From Mycobacterium sp. 852013-51886_SCH5428379 (GTDB lineage: Bacteria > Actinomycetota > Actinomycetes > Mycobacteriales > Mycobacteriaceae), in NCBI RefSeq assembly GCF_001665575.1, contig NZ_LZSU01000036.1, positions 124,001 through 188,000 on the forward strand: DNA of 64,000 nt, given 5' to 3'. Each line of letters opens with the position of its first letter. The first letter of the stretch is position 1. Of this stretch, positions 53,863-64,000 are shown piece after piece. The notes below the pieces were generated by a model. The model saw only the letters and a program-made list of their open reading frames with translations. It did not search any database and had not been told where the DNA came from. Both the position numbers and the translations under genes were made by a program.

Positions 53863-54735
53863 ATGAGTGAACTGCGGTTGATGGCGGTGCATGCGCACCC
53901 TGACGACGAATCCAGCAAGGGTGCCGCGACGATGGCGCGGTACGCCGATCAGGGTGCGCGCGTGATGGTGGTGACGCTGACCGGCGGCGAGCGCGGGGAC
54001 ATCCTCAATCCCGCGATGGACATCCCCGAGGTGCACGGACGGATGGCCGAGATCCGGCGCGACGAGATGGCCCGGGCCGCGGAGATCCTCGGCGTCGAGC
54101 ACCGCTGGCTGGGTTTCGTCGACTCCGGCCTGCCCGAAGGTGATCCGCTACCCCCGCTGCCCGAGGGCTGCTTCGCGCTCGTCCCGCTCGAGGGGCCGAC
54201 CGAGGCGCTGGTGCGCGTCATCCGGGAATTCAAGCCCCACGTGATGACGACCTATGACGAGACCGGCGGCTATCCGCATCCTGACCACATCCGCTGCCAT
54301 CAGGTGTCGCTCGCGGCGTACGAGGCGGCCGGCGACCATCGGCTGTTCCCGGACGCCGGAACACCGTGGAACGTGTCGAAGCTCTACTACAACCACGGCT
54401 TCCTGCGCGAACGTATGCAGCTGCTGCAGGACGAGTTCGCCAGGCGCGGCATGACGGGCCCGTTCGCGAAATGGCTGGAGAACTGGGATCCGGAGCTCGA
54501 CGTCAACGCCCGGCGCGTCACCACCCGAGTCGAGTGCGCGAAGTACTTCCACCAGCGTGACGACGCGCTGCGCGCCCACGCCACCCAGATTGACCCCAAC
54601 AGCTTTTTCTTCGCCACGCCGATGGAGTGGCAGCAGGAGCTGTGGCCGACCGAGGAGTTCGAGCTGGCCCGCTCGCGTGTGCCCGTGACGCTGCCGGAAG
54701 ACGATCTCTTCGCCGGTATCGAGGTCGACCGATGA
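53863..54735 (+). CDS. mca: Mycothiol S-conjugate amidase
   Basis: A 290-residue zinc amidase that cleaves mycothiol S-conjugates to release mercapturic acids during detoxification. The zinc site is [11 protein letters not shown] (His12, Asp15) with a third ligand in [32 protein letters not shown] and [10 protein letters not shown] agree with Mca and its relative MshB. Context and the [14 protein letters not shown] end favour Mca. ATG 53863 is taken; another ATG 6 nt earlier is out of frame. Its stop overlaps the next ATG. It corresponds to Rv1082. Confidence 0.94.
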   Translation: MSELRLMAVHAHPDDESSKGAATMARYADQGARVMVVTLTGGERGDILNPAMDIPEVHGRMAEIRRDEMARAAEILGVEHRWLGFVDSGLPEGDPLPPLPEGCFALVPLEGPTEALVRVIREFKPHVMTTYDETGGYPHPDHIRCHQVSLAAYEAAGDHRLFPDAGTPWNVSKLYYNHGFLRERMQLLQDEFARRGMTGPFAKWLENWDPELDVNARRVTTRVECAKYFHQRDDALRAHATQIDPNSFFFATPMEWQQELWPTEEFELARSRVPVTLPEDDLFAGIEVDR

Positions 54736-55022
54736 CCCACACCCTGCTGCTGGCCACCGAACTGCTCGGCCAGGCACCCCGCGATACCGGACCGGACTTC
54801 GGCAAGGCCAGCCCGTTCGGGCTGCTGGTCGTCGTCGCCCTCCTGGTGGCGGTCTTCCTGCTGGTGTGGTCGATGAACCGCCACCTCAAGCGGCTGCCGG
54901 AATCGTTCGACCCCGAACACCCCGAACCCGACCAGGCCGTCGACGACGGCACCGTCGACCTCGGGGTCGACACCCCGCCGGGCACCGCGGCGCCGAAGCA
55001 CAAGACGGAGCCCCCCGGTTAA
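54732..55022 (+). CDS. Small membrane protein (Rv1083-like)
   Basis: A 96-residue protein with a single membrane helix (about 28-50, [18 protein letters not shown]), then a basic [11 protein letters not shown] and an acidic/Pro-rich cytosolic tail. It overlaps mca by 4 nt (ATGA) and its own TAA touches the region where the next protein must start. The three are therefore tightly coupled. Function unknown; conserved position next to mca suggests a role with mycothiol-conjugate handling. Confidence 0.82.
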   Translation: MTHTLLLATELLGQAPRDTGPDFGKASPFGLLVVVALLVAVFLLVWSMNRHLKRLPESFDPEHPEPDQAVDDGTVDLGVDTPPGTAAPKHKTEPPG

Positions 55023-55074
55023 CCGCCTCGGCGATGCCACCAGCCCCTACCTGCGTCAGCACGCGGACAACCCG

Positions 55075-57008
<1,934 letters not shown>

Positions 57009-57012
<4 letters not shown>

Positions 57013-57377
57013 CCGTCGATTCCAGGGCCATCGTCGAGCGTTATCTGAACACCGTGTGCACCGGCAGCGCCGCGGACGTCGCCGCGCTCTACGCCGAGGA
57101 CGCCACGCTGGAGGATCCGGTCGGTGGGGGCGAGGTGCACATCGGCCGTGAGGCGATCGCCGGTTTCTACGCCAACACCGAGAACGTCGAGGTGACCACC
57201 GAACTGCTCGAATTCCGCTCCGGCGGTAACGAGGCGGCGTTCGTCTTCGCGATCACCGTCGAGATGGGCGGGGCGAAGATGCGCATCCAGCCGATCGAGG
57301 TGATGACGTTCAACGGTGAGGGTCAGATCGCGTCGATGAAGGCCTACTGGGGTCCGGAAAACATCACGCAGTTGTAG
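57009..57377 (+). CDS. SnoaL-like / ketosteroid isomerase-type NTF2-fold protein
   Basis: A 122-residue NTF2-fold protein. VERYLNTVCTGSAADVAALYAEDATLEDPVG is a typical start and acidic turn of Delta5-3-ketosteroid isomerase-like proteins. IQPIEVMTFNGEGQIASMKAYW closes the cone. The Tyr and Asp equivalents of the isomerase dyad (Tyr in RYLN, Asp in LEDPVG) seem present, so true steroid isomerase activity is possible. It overlaps the preceding gene by 4 nt, so it belongs to the mca operon by coupling. It could equally be a small-molecule carrier or epoxide hydrolase. Confidence 0.8.
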
Positions 57378-57416
57378 CCCCGAGTCGCTACGCTCCTGCC
57401 CGCCGGCAGCTCTAGC

Positions 57417-58163
57417 TCAGCCGGAGAACACCGCGAACCACATCGCGATGTAATGGCAGATCGCCGCGACCGCCGTGCAGGCGTGGAAGAACTCGTGGTG
57501 GCCGAAGGTCGTCGGCCACGGATTCGGCCACTTGAGGCCGTAGAGCACACCGCCGATGCTGTACAGCGCGCCGCCGACGATCAGCAGCACCACCGCGGCC
57601 ACGCCGGCGCCGTCCATGATCGGGCCGATGAACCACGCGGCCACCCAACCGAGCAGCAGGTACAGCGGCACCCCGACCCAGGCGGGCGCGGACGGCCAGA
57701 ACATCTTGAGCAACACCCCGGCGATCGCCCCGGACCACACGATCCACAGCAGCACCGCACCCTCGTCCGACGACAACGCCAGCGCCGCGAACGGCGTGTA
57801 GCTGCCGGCGATGAACACGAAGATCATCGAGTGGTCGGCCCGCTTCATCCACTTGCGGGCCGTCGGGGAGCGCCAGTTCACCCGGTGATAGGTGCCGCTG
57901 ACGGTGAACATCGCCACAATGGTCAGCGTGTAGATGAGCGTCGCGATCCCGGCGCGCGTGGACTGTTCGGCCCACGACACCGACACCAGGGTCGCGCCAC
58001 AGATGACCGCGACGACCGCCGAATAGACGTGAATCCAGCCCCGGGCACGCGGTTTGCCGAGGAAGTTCGCGACGCCTTCGGCGACAGCCTCCGGGAAGTC
58101 CTCGGGTTCGCCCTTGGTCGAGCGTGCGTCGCCGGCCTCAATCGGAGCGGACGGGGTCGTCAT
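57417..58163 (-). CDS. Hemolysin III / PAQR family membrane protein (Rv1085c-like)
   Basis: A 248-residue integral membrane protein with seven helices from about 42 to the C-terminus. PAQR zinc-site motifs are present: [12 protein letters not shown] in the second helix region, [18 protein letters not shown], and the terminal [17 protein letters not shown] with three histidines. These bind a metal like that of adiponectin receptors; bacterial hemolysin III proteins affect lipid or membrane homeostasis. It corresponds to Rv1085c. A divergent promoter is shared with the isoprenyl synthase gene. Confidence 0.9.
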   Translation of the reverse strand: MTTPSAPIEAGDARSTKGEPEDFPEAVAEGVANFLGKPRARGWIHVYSAVVAVICGATLVSVSWAEQSTRAGIATLIYTLTIVAMFTVSGTYHRVNWRSPTARKWMKRADHSMIFVFIAGSYTPFAALALSSDEGAVLLWIVWSGAIAGVLLKMFWPSAPAWVGVPLYLLLGWVAAWFIGPIMDGAGVAAVVLLIVGGALYSIGGVLYGLKWPNPWPTTFGHHEFFHACTAVAAICHYIAMWFAVFSG

Positions 58164-58217
58164 CTCACCTCACGAACTCGTCGGGGGCACTCGAGCGCCA
58201 CAGTAGTCTGAACAGCG

Positions 58218-59015
58218 ATGGACATCATCCCGCCGCGACTCAAAGAGCCTGCGTACCGGCTCTACGAGATGCGGTTGCGCCAGGAGCTGGCGCGGTCCAA
58301 ATCGCAACTGCCACGCCATATTGCCGTTCTGTGCGACGGCAACCGCCGTTGGGCCCGTGATGAAGGCCACGACGACGTCACCTACGGCTACCGCGCCGGC
58401 GCCGCGAAGATCGCCGAGATGCTGCGCTGGTGCCAGGCCGCGGGCATCGAGATGGCGACCGTCTACCTGCTCTCGACGGAGAACCTGCAGCGCGACGCGT
58501 CCGAGCTCGCCGAGCTGATCGACATCATCACCGAGGTGGTCGAGGAGATCTGCGCCCCGGTGAACCACTGGAGCGTGCGCACCGTCGGCGACCTCGAACT
58601 GCTCGGGGAGGAGCCGGCGCGGCGGCTGCGCGACGCCGTCGACTCCACGCAGACCGACACGGCCGCCGGGCAGTTCCACGTCAACGTGGCCGTCGCCTAC
58701 GGCGGCCGCCGGGAGATCGTCGACGCCGTGCGCGCGCTGCTCGGCAAATGCCTGGCCGACGGCGCCACCGGCGAACAGCTGATCGAGGCCGTCACCGCCG
58801 AGGCGATCTCGGAGAACCTCTACACCTCCGGCCAACCCGACCCCGATCTGGTGATCCGCACGTCCGGCGAGCAGCGGCTGTCCGGATTCCTGCTGTGGCA
58901 GAGCGCGTATTCGGAGATGTGGTTCACCGACGCCTACTGGCCGGCGTTCCGCCGGGTCGACTTCCTGCGGGCGCTGCGCGACTACACCGCGCGCCACCGC
59001 CGCTTCGGCAGGTGA
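58218..59015 (+). CDS. (2Z,6E)-farnesyl diphosphate synthase (Rv1086-like cis-prenyltransferase)
   Basis: A 265-residue cis-prenyltransferase. Asp40 in HIAVLCDGNRRWAR binds the pyrophosphate Mg2+. TYGYRAGAAKIAEML, VYLLSTENLQR and FHVNVAVAYGGRREIVDA follow. The C-terminal TSGEQRLSGFLLWQSAYSE carries the IPP-binding Arg/Glu. The Leu residue in DGNRRWAR-VLCD replaces the MDGN of long-chain UPP synthases, as in the M. tuberculosis short-chain Z-FPP synthase Rv1086, which starts decaprenyl phosphate synthesis for the cell wall. TAGTCT lies 7 nt before the ATG, suggesting a leaderless start. Confidence 0.92.
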   Translation: MDIIPPRLKEPAYRLYEMRLRQELARSKSQLPRHIAVLCDGNRRWARDEGHDDVTYGYRAGAAKIAEMLRWCQAAGIEMATVYLLSTENLQRDASELAELIDIITEVVEEICAPVNHWSVRTVGDLELLGEEPARRLRDAVDSTQTDTAAGQFHVNVAVAYGGRREIVDAVRALLGKCLADGATGEQLIEAVTAEAISENLYTSGQPDPDLVIRTSGEQRLSGFLLWQSAYSEMWFTDAYWPAFRRVDFLRALRDYTARHRRFGR

Positions 59016-59047
59016 GCGGCGGCCCGCCGTCATGCCACACTTGAGCC

Positions 59048-60436
59048 ATGACGGCGCTGTCGGCCGTGGTCTTCGCGCTGAGCTGGTGGCTCGGGCTGTA
59101 TCTGCTTGCCCGTGACCCCCGCAAACCGGTGCTGGTACTGGCCGCGGTCGGATTGACGAGTTTCGCCGCCGTGGTCGCGCTGGACGCGGTGCGGCTGGCC
59201 GGCGGTGCCGACGTCCTCGGCCGCATCGAGATCTATCTGGTGGCGGTGCCGGGAATCGCGTGGTTCGCCGTCCTGCTCGAGCTGTCCCGCGCCGACGACG
59301 CCGGTGGCTGGCGCGGCCGCGCCGGGGAGCTCGCGGCGACCGCGATGGTGGCCGCCGGGTCGTTCGCGGGCGCTGCGCTGGCCGGCAGTGTGGAGGGTCC
59401 GGTGCGGCCGGGGCACTGGCTGATGTTCGCGGTGGTGTCGGTGTCGTCGCTCGGGGCGATGGTGCGCGCGGTGCGCCGCGGGGTGCGGCCGGTGCCGGTG
59501 GTCGGGTTCGTCATCATCGCAACGCTGTTCTTCGCGCTCGGCAATGCCATCCTGGTCATCCCGCTCGGCCTGGTGCCGAGCTGGCTGGCGCTGGCGTCGA
59601 CGGGGTTCGACGTCGCGCTGCTGGGTGTGGCGGTCGCGATCTGGGACGCCTTCGACGAGGGGCAGGCGCTGCGGGCCCACATGCGCCGGTCGTTCGTCGC
59701 GACGTCGGCGGTGGCGGTGCTGTTCGGCGGGCAGGTGCTGATCGGGATGGCCGTCACCGGATCGACGACAGCCGGATCAACGACCGTGGGGCCGCACACC
59801 GCGTTGGTGGTGCTGTTGTTCACCAGCCTGGCGCTCGCGATCGCCATCAACGTGTTGGCCGACCCGCTGGCCGGTCTGCTCGACCGGCTCGCGTTCTCGC
59901 GGTCACCGGATCTGCGCGCCGACCGCGCCGCGTTGCGCACCACTCAGACGGCGCTGCCGCTGCGATCGGTCAACCCGCTCGACGACGTCGATGACGAGAC
60001 GTTCACCCGGCTCACCCGCCGCGCGCTCGGCCACTACGGCGATCTGTCGAAACTGGTGGCCAGTCCGCTCACGGCGCTGCCGATCATCGACGCACGGCTG
60101 GCCGCCCGCGGCGCACCGGATCAACCCCTGGAGCGGGCCAACGAACTGCGGGCGCTGCTGGCCGATCGCATCGCGGCGCTGAAACCGCGGGATGCCGGCG
60201 ACTTCGGCACCACCGAACAGTGGCGCCACTACAACTCGCTGTACTTCCCGTACGTCGCCGGGGTGCGGGCGTATGCGCAGAACGCGACGCCGGCCGGGCT
60301 GGACCCGGTGGCGAGGCGGGCCTGGCAGTGGTTGGTCACCGAGGTGCCGCAGCGGTCGCTGCACAACTGGCAGACGGCCGCCGCGCGGGTGATCGCCGCG
60401 GATCTGCGCAGCGATCCGGTCGCCGTCCACCACTGA
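59048..60436 (+). CDS. Multi-pass membrane protein of unknown function
   Basis: A 462-residue protein. Residues 1-280 contain seven to eight hydrophobic helices, arranged like the 7TM sensor input of histidine kinases (four helices, a loop, then three). The soluble C-terminal part (about 285-462) is helical, with TRLTRRALGHYGDLSKLVASPL and EQWRHYNSLYFPYVAGVRAYA, and no kinase or cyclase motif. It may bind DNA or another partner, but nothing is recognised. It lies where M. tuberculosis carries PE_PGRS and celA2 genes. Confidence 0.72.
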   Translation: MTALSAVVFALSWWLGLYLLARDPRKPVLVLAAVGLTSFAAVVALDAVRLAGGADVLGRIEIYLVAVPGIAWFAVLLELSRADDAGGWRGRAGELAATAMVAAGSFAGAALAGSVEGPVRPGHWLMFAVVSVSSLGAMVRAVRRGVRPVPVVGFVIIATLFFALGNAILVIPLGLVPSWLALASTGFDVALLGVAVAIWDAFDEGQALRAHMRRSFVATSAVAVLFGGQVLIGMAVTGSTTAGSTTVGPHTALVVLLFTSLALAIAINVLADPLAGLLDRLAFSRSPDLRADRAALRTTQTALPLRSVNPLDDVDDETFTRLTRRALGHYGDLSKLVASPLTALPIIDARLAARGAPDQPLERANELRALLADRIAALKPRDAGDFGTTEQWRHYNSLYFPYVAGVRAYAQNATPAGLDPVARRAWQWLVTEVPQRSLHNWQTAAARVIAADLRSDPVAVHH

Positions 60437-60519
60437 TCGCAGCGCTCTGACCTGCGGCCGGCAGTTCTTGGCAGCATTGTGCGTCGATCTGGCAGCGGCT
60501 GTTGAGCAATGTGACGGAC

Positions 60520-60927
60520 ATGGCCGCCGTCATCACCCGCCCACTGTCCGATTCGTCCGACTCGCTGCTGCGCTTCGCGATGCGCGCCGATGCCACGGTG
60601 TGCGCCGGGGTCGGTCTGCTGGTCGCGATGACCGCCGATCCACTCGCCCGGCTGACCGGTGTGTCGGCCACCGCCGCATGGCTCGGTGGCGCCGCGCTGG
60701 TCGCCTACGGCGCCGTGCTCTACGTGCTGGCCGCCGTCAGCCGCCTCCGCCGCATCGGCGTCGCGCTCGTCGTCGCCAACACGGCCTTCGCCGTAGGCGC
60801 GACGGTGGGCGTGACCGGCGGCGCGGTGCCGCTCACTTCGGTCGGTGCCGTGCTGGTGCTGGCGTTCGCCGCCGTCACCGCCGCGCTGGCATGGCTGCAA
60901 TACCTCGGGGTGCGCCGTCTGGCGTGA
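60520..60927 (+). CDS. Four-helix membrane protein, first of a tandem pair
   Basis: A 135-residue membrane protein with four helices. It begins after ITRPLSDSSDSLLRFAMRAD and ends LAWLQYLGVRRLA. It aligns along its full length with the next protein (SLLRxAMRADA near the start; GVRR at the end), indicating tandem duplication. ATG 60520 is preferred by comparison with the paralogue; GTG 60511 and TTG 60502 are possible. Function unknown; the layout resembles integral membrane proteins of the SPW/DoxX size class without their motifs. Confidence 0.72.
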   Translation: MAAVITRPLSDSSDSLLRFAMRADATVCAGVGLLVAMTADPLARLTGVSATAAWLGGAALVAYGAVLYVLAAVSRLRRIGVALVVANTAFAVGATVGVTGGAVPLTSVGAVLVLAFAAVTAALAWLQYLGVRRLA

Positions 60928-61031
60928 CTCCCTGCCGCCGGTGCGGGGCGCCGTCCGTTCGAGGTTCAGCGTGCGCCCCGCATCCGGCCCCCCCGGATGT
61001 CAGAGCAGTTCCCCCCACCAGAGGAGACAAG

Positions 61032-61424
61032 ATGATCACCACCGAATTCACCCGCACCGACTCGCTGCTGCGGCTGGCGATGCGCGCCGACGCCGTCCTC
61101 ACCGGGCTGGCCGGCCTCGCCGTCCTGCCGATCGCCGGATGGGTCGCCGAAATCTCCGGCACCACGACGGCGATCGAATACTCGCTCGCCGCGTTCTTCA
61201 TCGGCTACGGCGTCGTGGTGTTCGGGCTCGCGGCGCTGCCGTCGGTACGGCGAGCGGGTCTCGCGGTGATCGCCGCGAACCTGCTGTACTCGTTGGCCGC
61301 GGTGGCCGTCGTCGTCTCCGATGTGTGGACGATGACCGTCACGGGCGTCGTGATCACGTTGGCCACCGGCGTCTACACCGCGGGGTTTGCTGCGCTGCAG
61401 TACCGCGGTGTGCGGCGCATCTAG
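61032..61424 (+). CDS. Four-helix membrane protein, second of a tandem pair
   Basis: A 130-residue paralogue of the preceding protein: [20 protein letters not shown] at the start and [11 protein letters not shown] at the end frame four hydrophobic helices. GAGGAGA precedes the ATG. The two genes are 104 nt apart and may be separately transcribed. Its stop overlaps the convergent coaA stop by 4 nt. Function unknown. Confidence 0.75.
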   Translation: MITTEFTRTDSLLRLAMRADAVLTGLAGLAVLPIAGWVAEISGTTTAIEYSLAAFFIGYGVVVFGLAALPSVRRAGLAVIAANLLYSLAAVAVVVSDVWTMTVTGVVITLATGVYTAGFAALQYRGVRRI

Positions 61425-62359
61425 AGCTTCCGCAGTCGCAACCGGTTGATCGCGTGGTCGGCGTCCTTGCGCAGCACCAGCGTCGCCCGCGGCCGGGTCG
61501 GCAGGATGTTCTCGATCAGGTTGGGCCGGTTGATCGAATGCCAGATGTCGCGGGCGGCGAAGACGGCCGCCTCGTCGGTCAGCGTGGCGTAGTGATGGAA
61601 GTGCGATGCGGGATCCGCGAACGCCGTCGAGCGCATCGTCAAGAAGCGCGAGATGTACCAGCCCTCGATGTCCTCCAGTCGGGCGTCGACGTAGACCGAG
61701 AAGTCGAACAGGTCCGACACCATCAGCGCGGGTCCGGTCTGCAACACGTTGAGTCCCTCGAGGATGAGGATGTCCGGATGCCGGATCACCTGCTCCTCGC
61801 CCGGGATGATGTCGTAGAGCAGATGTGAGTACACCGGAGCGCACGCGATACCGGCCCCCGACTTGACGGCCGTGACGAACCTCATCAACGCCCTGCGGTC
61901 GTAGGACTCCGGAAAACCCTTGCGGTGCATCAGGTTTCGACGGGCCAGCTCGGCGTTGGGGTAGAGGAACCCGTCGGTGGTGACCAGATCGACGCGGGCG
62001 TGGTTGCCCCAGCGGGCCAGCAGCGCCTGCAGCACGCGGGCGGTGGTCGATTTGCCGACCGCGACGCTGCCCGCCACGCCGATGATGAACGGCACCGGCC
62101 GGTCGGGGTTCTGCTGCGGTTCGCCGAGGAACTCCGCGGTCGCGGCGAACAGCCGCTGGCGCGCCGCGACCTGCAGATGGATCAGCCGGGCCAGCGGGAG
62201 GTAGACCTCCTCGACTTCGAGCAGGTCGATCTTCTCGCCGAGGCCGCGGAGCTTGACCAGCTCCTCCTCGGTGAGTTTGAGCGGCGTCGACATGCGAAGC
62301 GCACGCCACTGGGTGCGATCGAACTCGACGTAGGGGCTCGGTTCGCTCAGCCGCGCCAT
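61421..62359 (-). CDS. coaA: Pantothenate kinase, type I
   Basis: A 312-residue enzyme phosphorylating pantothenate, the first and controlled step of coenzyme A synthesis. The P-loop is [42 protein letters not shown] and [13 protein letters not shown] are standard type I (CoaA) features. The length equals the M. tuberculosis enzyme (Rv1092c). ATG 62359 ([17 protein letters not shown]) is the family start. It is divergent from the DUF885 gene. Confidence 0.96.
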   Translation of the reverse strand: MARLSEPSPYVEFDRTQWRALRMSTPLKLTEEELVKLRGLGEKIDLLEVEEVYLPLARLIHLQVAARQRLFAATAEFLGEPQQNPDRPVPFIIGVAGSVAVGKSTTARVLQALLARWGNHARVDLVTTDGFLYPNAELARRNLMHRKGFPESYDRRALMRFVTAVKSGAGIACAPVYSHLLYDIIPGEEQVIRHPDILILEGLNVLQTGPALMVSDLFDFSVYVDARLEDIEGWYISRFLTMRSTAFADPASHFHHYATLTDEAAVFAARDIWHSINRPNLIENILPTRPRATLVLRKDADHAINRLRLRKL

Positions 62360-62390
62360 GTGTTCAGTCTTGCAGTTAGCGTGGTGGGCC

Positions 62391-63614
62391 ATGGACGTAG
62401 GTACTGATTCAGACACTCTCATCCGCGAGTACCTGCTGCTCGGTCTGCGCTTCGATCGGGTCGAGGACGGTTACGTCGACTCCTTCACCGGGGACCCCGC
62501 GTTGCGCGGTGTGGTCGCCGACGAACCGGCCCCGGATCCGGCCGATCTCGCCCGTCAGGCCGAACGGCTCCTGGCCGCCGTCCCGGACGTGCCCCGCACC
62601 GACGGTTTCGACGACGTGCGTGCGGACTATCTGTCGGCGCACCTGCGCGCGCTGGCGCTGGCGGGCCGCAAGTTCGCCGGCGAGCAGGTCGGGTTCGTCG
62701 ACGAGGTCGAGGCCTACTTCGACGTCCGCATCCGCAAGGGCGACCCGGAGACCTACCGGCAGGCCCACCGCGCACTCGACGAGGCGCTCGGCGGCACCGG
62801 TTCGCTGGCCGACCGGGTGCAGGCCCACCGCACCGCCGACGAGATCCCGCCGGCGCGGCTCGAGGAGTGCATCCACGCCTTTTCGAGCGCGCTGCGCGAC
62901 CGGGTGCGGGCGACGTATCCGCTGCCCGATCGCGAGACCATCACCTACGAGGTGGTCACCGACAAACCGTGGTCGGGCTTCAACTACTACCTCGGCGACT
63001 ACCGGTCGACGGTCGCCGTCAACGCCGACCTCAAACAGCAGATGGCCAACCTGCCGCGGCTGGTGGCCCACGAGTCCTATCCCGGCCACCACACCGAGCA
63101 CTGCCGGAAGGAAGCCGGGCTGGTGGCGGGCAAGGGTCAGGTCGAGCAGACGATCTTCCTGGTCAACACGCCACAGTGCCTGATGGCCGAGGGGCTCGCC
63201 GACCTCGCGCTCTACGCGGTCGTGGGGCAGGGCTGGGGGAGTTGGGCCGAGGAGATCTACGCCGACCTGGGACTGCGGTTCGACGGGGCCCGCGCCGAGG
63301 CGGTGTCCGCGGCGACCGCCGCGCTGGCCGACGTGCGCCAGGATGCCGCGCTGATGCTGCACGACGAGGGCCGCGACGTCGACGAGGTCGTCGAGTTCCT
63401 CAAGCGCTGGCTGCTGGTCGACGACCGCCGGGCGCGCCAGTCGCTGCGGTTCCTGTCTTCGCCGCTGTGGCGGGCCTACACCAGCACCTACGTCGAGGGC
63501 TACCGGCTGTTGCGTGGCTGGCTGGACGACCGACCGGACGGGGTGACGCTGACGGAGCGGTTCGGCCGGCTGTTGGACGAGCCGCTGATTCCGTCGTCGC
63601 TGCGCGCGGCCTGA
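62391..63614 (+). CDS. DUF885 metallopeptidase-like protein
   Basis: A 407-residue protein of the DUF885 family, related to zinc carboxypeptidase-like M32/M2 folds. The probable metal site is [13 protein letters not shown] (HExxxxHH type), supported by a later Glu in [24 protein letters not shown] and [17 protein letters not shown] precede it as in the family. Peptidase activity is inferred. TAGCGT lies 9 nt before the ATG, a likely leaderless promoter. In M. tuberculosis coaA is next to glyA1 without this gene, as far as I recall. Confidence 0.84.
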   Translation: MDVGTDSDTLIREYLLLGLRFDRVEDGYVDSFTGDPALRGVVADEPAPDPADLARQAERLLAAVPDVPRTDGFDDVRADYLSAHLRALALAGRKFAGEQVGFVDEVEAYFDVRIRKGDPETYRQAHRALDEALGGTGSLADRVQAHRTADEIPPARLEECIHAFSSALRDRVRATYPLPDRETITYEVVTDKPWSGFNYYLGDYRSTVAVNADLKQQMANLPRLVAHESYPGHHTEHCRKEAGLVAGKGQVEQTIFLVNTPQCLMAEGLADLALYAVVGQGWGSWAEEIYADLGLRFDGARAEAVSAATAALADVRQDAALMLHDEGRDVDEVVEFLKRWLLVDDRRARQSLRFLSSPLWRAYTSTYVEGYRLLRGWLDDRPDGVTLTERFGRLLDEPLIPSSLRAA

Positions 63615-63667
63615 GTCTGTGGCACCGCGGTGACCGTCGCGGCGCGCCCGCGACTACCCTGAACCCC

Positions 63668-64000
63668 ATGACTGCAGACTCCGTGACCGCCTCGGCCGCT
63701 GCACCGGGCGCCGAGTACGCCGAGACCGCGAGCGCCGCCTACCGGGCCGCGCTGCAGGTCATCGAGTCCGTCGAACCGCGCATCGCCGCCGCGACGCGCC
63801 AAGAGCTCGCCGACCAGCGGGCGTCGCTCAAGCTGATCGCCAGCGAGAACTACGCCTCACCCGCCGTCCTGCTGACGATGGGTTCGTGGTTCTCCGACAA
63901 GTACGCCGAGGGCACGATCGGCCACCGCTTCTACGCGGCCTGCCAGAACGTCGACACGGTCGAGAGCCTGGCCGCCGAACACGCCCGCGAACTGTTCGGC
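63668..64000 (+). CDS. glyA: Serine hydroxymethyltransferase, atypical long form (partial, C-terminus outside window)
   Basis: The first 111 residues of a PLP enzyme interconverting serine and glycine with tetrahydrofolate. [15 protein letters not shown] and the [20 protein letters not shown] segment are recognisably SHMT. However, the usual KYAEGxPGxRYYGG is replaced by a [18 protein letters not shown] version, and an extra ~45-residue N-terminal extension is present. This fits a separate long-form SHMT clade. A TACCCT hexamer 8 nt before the ATG suggests a leaderless start. The PLP lysine is beyond the window. Position matches glyA1 (Rv1093). Confidence 0.88.
   Translation, partial: MTADSVTASAAAPGAEYAETASAAYRAALQVIESVEPRIAAATRQELADQRASLKLIASENYASPAVLLTMGSWFSDKYAEGTIGHRFYAACQNVDTVESLAAEHARELFG

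Overview
The window is chromosomal DNA of a high-G+C actinobacterium, almost certainly a non-tuberculous, probably rapidly growing Mycobacterium/Mycolicibacterium. The evidence is a set of lineage-typical genes: antigen 85 mycolyltransferase, LpqN- and LpqV-type lipoproteins, mycothiol conjugate amidase, short-chain Z-isoprenyl diphosphate synthase, a DUF222/HNH (13E12-type) protein, and many GTG and leaderless starts. From about 26.3 kb to the right edge the gene order follows, from memory, M. tuberculosis Rv1057 to Rv1093. The PE_PGRS and celA2 genes of that interval are absent and several lineage-specific genes are inserted. No rRNA, tRNA, CRISPR array, insertion sequence or prophage was seen.

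Left part (1-26 kb, accessory). It opens with a partial P2-type cation ATPase and a decayed dehydrogenase fragment. Then come a polar amino acid ABC importer (binding protein fused to permease, plus ATPase), a DUF222/HNH nuclease-like protein with an SOS-box-like site over its start codon, and a large secreted Ig-like repeat protein divergent from a renalase-like FAD enzyme. Next are an MpaB-type oxygenase, an RsiV/DUF3298 secreted protein, a membrane protein, a zinc alcohol dehydrogenase, a secreted alpha/beta hydrolase, a three-gene membrane set, CsbD, an nsrR-hmp nitric oxide defence operon and an F420-type oxidoreductase. A cell-envelope group follows: LpqN-type lipoprotein, methyltransferase, condensation-fold acyltransferase, antigen 85 and a PGRP-type amidase.

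Middle (26-42 kb). This holds a YVTN beta-propeller protein, a CitA/DcuS-type two-component system divergent from a DctA dicarboxylate carrier with a CRP-like site between them, and a KstR-type operator between a lipid-transfer thiolase and a DapB-like reductase. After these come two patatins, lpqV, a cysteine dioxygenase/rhodanese pair, the echA9-echA8-hydrolase operon and a Bax-inhibitor-1 protein ending in a strong terminator.

Right part (42-64 kb). A DUF559 protein sits among copies of a dispersed 24-nt repeat. It is followed by fadA3, an SGNH hydrolase, lipU, the transsulfuration genes cbs and metB with a split pra-type region between them, a glutaryl-CoA-dehydrogenase-like gene, GPP34, greA and a DUF4307 protein. 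The mca cluster comes next: small membrane protein, thioredoxin/AGE-fold protein and SnoaL-like protein. The window closes with hemolysin III, Z-FPP synthase, three unassigned membrane proteins, coaA, a DUF885 protein and the start of an atypical glyA. The strongest themes are sulfur/mycothiol metabolism, acyl-CoA and steroid-type lipid catabolism, and envelope biogenesis.
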